A stretch of DNA of 16,054 nucleotides, taken from Bacteroidales bacterium (GTDB lineage: Bacteria > Bacteroidota > Bacteroidia > Bacteroidales > F082). Position 1 is the first letter of the stretch. The number at the start of each line of letters is the position of its first letter. Shown here one piece after another: positions 12,657-16,054 of the stretch. Where the stretch lies: contig JAFRRE010000165.1 in assembly GCA_017428285.1 (NCBI GenBank), positions 1 through 16,054 on the forward strand, given 5' to 3'. Below the pieces are notes generated by a model. That model had not been told where the DNA came from. It made no database searches and saw only the letters and a list, made by a program, of their open reading frames with translations. The position numbers and the translations under genes are program-made.

Positions 12657-12732
12657 CTCAGCATGTGTTTTGATTTCTGCGTATGTATTGCGTGGAAAAA
12701 GGATTTCATAAACATGTGCTGAGTGTTTTTTC
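12657..12732 (+). terminator. Terminator-like long hairpin after the DUF1566-like gene
   Basis: CTCAGCATGTGTTT (12657-12670) pairs with AAACATGTGCTGAG (12710-12723) over 14 bp, counting two G-T pairs, and is followed by TGTTTTTTCC. The 39-base loop is long for an intrinsic terminator, so the call is tentative. Confidence 0.45.
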
Positions 12733-12754
12733 CACTGTAACTGGATTTCAAAAC

Positions 12755-13273
12755 ATGAACACCTGGATAATCTATTCATTGATGGGCGCTGGCCTTTTGT
12801 TGATGGTCGCTGCCATGATTCTTTTGTCTCGACTGATTAGGATGAAAGACGCTGAACTCCGCAATGGAAGCAAGATGGAACTGAAGGTGCAAGCCTTGAA
12901 AATCATTATGCCACTGAAAGTGCAGGCGTATGAGCGTTTTCTGCTCTATCTCGAAAGGGTTCAATTGCCCCAGTTGGTGAAACGTGTCTATACGCCTGGC
13001 ATGGAGAAAGGTGCGTTCCATCTCCAATTGCTGCAAAACGTCCGCGAGGAGTTTGAGCACAACCTCGCCCAGCAGTTGTATGTTTCCACCTCAACTTGGA
13101 ACGCTGTGGTGAACGCTAAGGAAGAACTTGTCAACCAAATCAATACTACTTTTGAGCAACTGAAGGATGAGGAGGATGTCTCCATTTTGGCGCAGAGCCT
13201 CGTGGCCTTGCCCAATCCTATGGTGGAGCAGGCCGTAGCCATCTTGAAGCGTGATTTTGAACGGTTGCTGTAA
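12755..13273 (+). CDS. Membrane-anchored helical protein of unknown function
   Basis: 172 residues from the ATG at 12755. An N-terminal membrane helix (about 4-26, [21 protein letters not shown]) is followed by a basic stop-transfer and a long, mostly helical cytoplasmic part: [27 protein letters not shown], then [24 protein letters not shown] and [18 protein letters not shown] do not recognise the family by name; it looks like a conserved Bacteroidota protein. An earlier in-frame ATG at 12683 would add 24 residues that fall in the preceding hairpin region and is less likely. lpxD starts 13 bases downstream, so the two are probably co-transcribed. No good promoter is visible. Confidence 0.8.
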   Translation: MNTWIIYSLMGAGLLLMVAAMILLSRLIRMKDAELRNGSKMELKVQALKIIMPLKVQAYERFLLYLERVQLPQLVKRVYTPGMEKGAFHLQLLQNVREEFEHNLAQQLYVSTSTWNAVVNAKEELVNQINTTFEQLKDEEDVSILAQSLVALPNPMVEQAVAILKRDFERLL

Positions 13274-13286
13274 AAACACTAAAACA

Positions 13287-14327
13287 ATGAAATTCACCGC
13301 TACTCAAATCGCTGGAATCCTTGAAGGCAAGGTGGAAGGCAACCCTAACGCCGAAGTCTGGAACGTGGCCAAGATCGAAGAAGGCGCCCCGGGCATGATC
13401 AGCTTTTTGGCGAATCCTAAATATACGCACTATATCTATGAGACCCAGTCGAGCATTGTCATCGTGAATGCTGATTTCGAGGCCACGGCGCCCATCAGCG
13501 CCACTTTGATTCGCGTGCCCGATGCCTACGCTTCGTTTGCCAAATTGCTGGCCTTTTACGATCAGATGACCCAAAACAAGCAGGGTAGTTCATCGCTGGC
13601 TTTTGTCTCATCGACAGCGCAATGCGGTGAAAACCTGTATCTTGGCGAGTTTGTCTTCGTGGGTGAAAATGCCAAAATCGGCAACAATGTGAAGCTTTAT
13701 CCTCAGGTGTATGTCGGCGATGGCTGCGTCATCGGCGACAATACGGTTTTGTATCCTGGTGTCAAGCTGTACCGTAATACGGTCATTGGCAAGAATTGTA
13801 TCCTCCATGCAGGTGCGGTACTCGGTGCCGACGGCTTCGGTTTTGCGCCACAGCCTGACGGCCATTACGAGAAAATCCCGCAGGTGGGAAATGTAGTCGT
13901 TGAGGACAATGTGGAAATCGGTGCCAACACCACCATCGACCGCTCTACCATGGGCTCGACGCGTGTCTGTAAAGGTGTTAAATTGGACAATCTAATCCAT
14001 CTTGCACACAACGTAGAGATTGGTGAAAACTCCGCTTTGGCGGCCCAGGTGGGTGTCAGCGGTTCGACGCATCTCGGAAAGAATTGTGTCGTTGGCGGCC
14101 AGTCGGGTTTTGTGGGACATATCAACATTGCCGACGGCTCAAAGTTTGGCGGACAGAGCGGCATCATGGGCAGCATCAAGGAGGAAAACAAGGAGTTTAT
14201 GGGCACGCCGATACAGCCGTTGAGGCAGTATCTGGTTTCCAATGCCCGATTCCGCCATATTGACGAAATGGCCCGCAAATTGGATGCCCTTGAAAAGGAA
14301 TTGGCCGAATTGAAAAAACAATCCTAA
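13287..14327 (+). CDS. lpxD: UDP-3-O-acylglucosamine N-acyltransferase LpxD
   Basis: 346 residues, normal for LpxD. The N-terminal uridine-binding domain (1-100) includes [14 protein letters not shown]. The left-handed beta-helix follows, with many hexapeptide repeats of the [IV]Gxxxx type from about 115 to 295, the LGADGFGF turn (179-186), and the catalytic His of the LAHNV motif (H241). A short C-terminal helix follows ([20 protein letters not shown]). It adds the second 3-hydroxy-acyl chain in lipid A synthesis, in the cytoplasm using acyl-ACP. The start [10 protein letters not shown] at 13287 is the family's usual start; an in-frame ATG at 13251 lies inside the upstream gene. lpxC follows after one opposite-strand gene. 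Confidence 0.96.
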   Translation: MKFTATQIAGILEGKVEGNPNAEVWNVAKIEEGAPGMISFLANPKYTHYIYETQSSIVIVNADFEATAPISATLIRVPDAYASFAKLLAFYDQMTQNKQGSSSLAFVSSTAQCGENLYLGEFVFVGENAKIGNNVKLYPQVYVGDGCVIGDNTVLYPGVKLYRNTVIGKNCILHAGAVLGADGFGFAPQPDGHYEKIPQVGNVVVEDNVEIGANTTIDRSTMGSTRVCKGVKLDNLIHLAHNVEIGENSALAAQVGVSGSTHLGKNCVVGGQSGFVGHINIADGSKFGGQSGIMGSIKEENKEFMGTPIQPLRQYLVSNARFRHIDEMARKLDALEKELAELKKQS

Positions 14328-14330
14328 ACC

Positions 14331-14358
14331 TGTAGAGACGTAGCGTGCTACGTCTCCA
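14331..14358. terminator. GTAGAGACG hairpin between convergent genes (copy 3)
   Basis: GAGACGTAGC (14335-14344) and GCTACGTCTC (14347-14356) form a perfect 10-bp stem with a two-base spacer, starting with TGTA as in the copy at 4291. It lies four bases after the lpxD stop and nine bases before the stop of the convergent DUF218 gene, so it may end both. No long T run follows on the plus strand. Confidence 0.65.
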
Positions 14359-14366
14359 AAGATAAT

Positions 14367-15053
14367 TCAGATCCAACCTTTTATCTTATAGTATGCCAGC
14401 GCGAAATATTCCCTCGCGCAGGTAATCTCCAATTTCAAGTAATTGAAAAACGTGTAGCGCATCTTGACGCTTTCAACGGATGGAATCGCTTCGTTTCCAC
14501 CGAGTCTCCGTTTCTTCAGCGACAAGTCGAAATCGACGGTGGCGGGATAGGCTGCTTTCCCGATGACGTTTTGGAATCCTGCCTTGTTGAGGCATTTCAC
14601 CGTGCGCCTGACATGCTCGGGCGAGGTGATGACAATGAAAGGCTCTGCAGCCAGTTCTGGATAGTTCGCCATGAGTTCCAATGCCTGTGAGCGTGTATTG
14701 GCTCCTTCGGTCATATATAGGATGCTATCAACGCCATCTTGGCGCAGAAGTCGGGTCATTTCAGCTTGGCAGAGGGAATCTTCAGGATGCACCAAAATGA
14801 CTGGGATTTCAAAATGCTTGGACAATGCTGCCGTGTGGTAAAGCCGTATAAGGTTGTCTTCGGAGGGCATTCCCGCTCCGCCGAACATCACAATGTGTCG
14901 GGGCTGCACAAGCGTATCGCTCTCGTTTGGGTTCTGCCCCAAACGGTAATAAGCGTAAAATGGCACGGAGGTGAAAGCTAAAACTAACATCACGAAAAAC
15001 AGTGCTCCGAGAGTAAAAAAAGTAATTTTTATTATTCTTCCTAAGTGCTTCAT
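14367..15053 (-). CDS. DUF218/YdcF-like membrane protein
   Basis: 228 residues. One N-terminal membrane helix (about 9-32) anchors a DUF218-like domain: HIVMFGGAGMPSEDNL, TEGANTRSQALELM (compare the usual E..S.NT.EN motif) and ITSPEHVRRTVKCLNKAGF. Family members (SanA/YdcF/ElyC) are linked to envelope barrier function and polysaccharide biogenesis, and some bind SAM-like ligands. The soluble domain is probably periplasmic. The C-terminal 50 residues are aromatic-rich (YTFFNYLKLE, REYFALAYYK), as in related proteins. It stands between lpxD and lpxC on the other strand. The only promoter candidate, TATCTTTA (minus, 15093-15100), lacks the final G. Confidence 0.82.
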   Translation of the reverse strand: MKHLGRIIKITFFTLGALFFVMLVLAFTSVPFYAYYRLGQNPNESDTLVQPRHIVMFGGAGMPSEDNLIRLYHTAALSKHFEIPVILVHPEDSLCQAEMTRLLRQDGVDSILYMTEGANTRSQALELMANYPELAAEPFIVITSPEHVRRTVKCLNKAGFQNVIGKAAYPATVDFDLSLKKRRLGGNEAIPSVESVKMRYTFFNYLKLEITCAREYFALAYYKIKGWI

Positions 15054-15109
15054 TGTGCGTGTGTTCTGTTTAAAATGCTTCCTAAAAGTGTGTAAAGATA
15101 CGGTTTTTT

Positions 15110-15140
15110 TTGGCGCTTGTAGAATAATTTCCTATTTTTG
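15110..15140 (+). promoter_or_regulatory. Promoter for lpxC
   Basis: TTG (15110-15112), 20-base spacer, TATTTTTG (15133-15140), giving a leader of roughly 33 bases before the ATG at 15180. It shows that lpxC is not dependent on transcription through lpxD. Confidence 0.7.
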
Positions 15141-15179
15141 CCCGTTTTTTGTGGGAATGTTCCACACAACTTCGTTTTT

Positions 15180-16054
15180 ATGCAAGATAAACAATGTACG
15201 CTCAAAAAAAGAGTCAGTGTTAAAGGGGCAGGCCTCCACACGCGTCAGTGCGGCACCCTCACCTTCAATCCGGCTCCTATAAATTCTGGAATTCGCTTTC
15301 GTAGAATTGATATAGAAACCCAACCCATTATTGAGGCTGATGTCGACAATGTGATTGATACGGCTCGCGGTACGACCCTCGGCAAAGGCGGTGTGAAGAT
15401 TTACACCGTTGAGCATGTCTTGGCTGCCTTGCGTGGCATGGGTATCGATAATGTGCTGATTGACATTGATGTTGAAGAGACTCCCATCATGGACGGTAGT
15501 GCCAAATTCTTCGTTGAGGCCATCCATCAGGCGGGTATCGTTGAGCAGAATGCCCCTCGCAATTATCTTGTCATCGAAGAGCCGATTTCCTATAAGAATG
15601 AAGTTTTGGGCATCGAGTTGAAGATTGAGCCGGCCGATTCTTTCCAAATCGATGTAAAGGTGAAATACAATACCCGCGTGCTTGACGAGCAACATGCTTC
15701 TTTGCACGATCTGAAGAACTTCGAAAGCGAGATTGCTCCTTGCCGTACTTTTGTTTTCCTGCATGAACTTGAGACGCTTATTAGTCGTAACCTCATCAAG
15801 GGTGGCGACTTGACTAATGCTATTGTGTTTGTCAACCGCAATGTTTCGTCAGAAGAACTAGACCATATTGCTGCTTTCTTCAAGAAGCCGAAAGTTACGG
15901 TCAAGGAATGCGGTATCCTGAACAACGTGGAACTTTATTTCGACAACGAGCCTGCCCGTCACAAGCTGTTGGATGTCATCGGTGACCTCACTTTGGTCGG
16001 TCGTCCCATCAAGGGCAAGGTGACTGCTGTGAAACCAGGTCATTTCTCCAACAC
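15180..16054 (+). CDS. lpxC: UDP-3-O-acyl-N-acetylglucosamine deacetylase LpxC, cut by window end
   Basis: Open from the ATG at 15180 to the window end (291 codons seen). LpxC performs the committed step of lipid A synthesis, removing the acetyl group with a zinc ion. Zinc ligands are present: H79 in YTVEHVLAAL and the His/Asp of RHKLLDVIGDLTLVG near residues 260-268; the catalytic-base-region His is in KPGHFSN close to the edge. The opening LKKRVSVKGAGLH is also typical. The position after SVKGAGLHT is Arg, where Gly is common. In this phylum LpxC is normally fused to FabZ; the window stops before that part, so the fusion is expected but not seen. It is transcribed from its own promoter. Confidence 0.95.
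   Translation, partial: MQDKQCTLKKRVSVKGAGLHTRQCGTLTFNPAPINSGIRFRRIDIETQPIIEADVDNVIDTARGTTLGKGGVKIYTVEHVLAALRGMGIDNVLIDIDVEETPIMDGSAKFFVEAIHQAGIVEQNAPRNYLVIEEPISYKNEVLGIELKIEPADSFQIDVKVKYNTRVLDEQHASLHDLKNFESEIAPCRTFVFLHELETLISRNLIKGGDLTNAIVFVNRNVSSEELDHIAAFFKKPKVTVKECGILNNVELYFDNEPARHKLLDVIGDLTLVGRPIKGKVTAVKPGHFSN

Noticed and set aside
15093..15100. Minus-strand TATCTTTA as promoter of the DUF218 gene
   Set aside because: It lacks the final G of TAnnTTTG and no spaced TTG was found; kept only as a weak candidate.
15132..15764. A 210-codon open frame on the minus strand
   Set aside because: It lies antisense to lpxC, whose zinc-ligand motifs and promoter are clear.

Overview
The window looks like a chromosomal segment from a Bacteroidota (Bacteroidales-like) bacterium. 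The reasons are: promoters of the TTG-N19-21-TAnnTTTG type in front of most transcription units; A/C-rich leaders with no obvious Shine-Dalgarno sequence; a tmRNA with the tag GENNYALAA; a PorT-type outer-membrane protein of the type IX secretion system; an FGE/SUMF1-fold exported protein; and lpxD/lpxC of lipid A synthesis. It is mostly housekeeping and envelope DNA. I see no prophage, transposase or CRISPR.

Layout. 1-140: 5' part of ssrA (tmRNA, minus), divergent from an exported protein of unknown function (274-843). 934-2097 (minus): sigma-54-type response regulator without a C-terminal HTH, divergent from a FGE-sulfatase-fold exported protein (2157-3002). That gene converges on and overlaps by 20 bases a two-gene minus unit, LOG-family protein then retropepsin-like protease. 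4204-4276: tRNA-Gly(CCC). 4333-6631 (minus): a Tim44-like/zinc-ribbon membrane protein followed by a SPFH protein with three C-terminal zinc ribbons, a probable envelope-stress module. 6756-7067: tRNA-Val(TAC, plus) and tRNA-Glu(TTC, minus) facing each other, with helically phased short repeats between them.

7187-11723 (minus): class I aminotransferase, DUF4254 protein, GT9 glycosyltransferase and UbiE/MenG methyltransferase, the last three joined by ATGA overlaps, then porT with its own promoter. 11977-12603: DUF1566-like secreted protein. 12755-14327: membrane-anchored unknown protein, then lpxD. 14367-15053 (minus): DUF218/YdcF-like membrane protein sitting between lpxD and lpxC. 15180-end: lpxC, cut by the window edge (probably the lpxC-fabZ fusion usual in this phylum).

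Theme and small structure. Most products act at or feed the envelope: lipid A first steps (LpxC, LpxD), a GT9 sugar transferase, menaquinone methylation, T9SS biogenesis, and the SPFH/Tim44 pair. Intergenic spaces carry at least two families of palindromic repeats: a GTAGAGACG...CGTCTC hairpin (three places) and a CCTTCGACAGGCTCAGG palindrome (one strong, one decayed copy). A further 59-base palindrome lies in the leader of the aminotransferase gene. No obviously new defence or mobile system is present. The items most worth a second look are the SPFH/Tim44 zinc-ribbon pair, the palindromic repeats, the phased repeats between the tRNAs, and the HTH-less activator with an altered GAFTGA loop.
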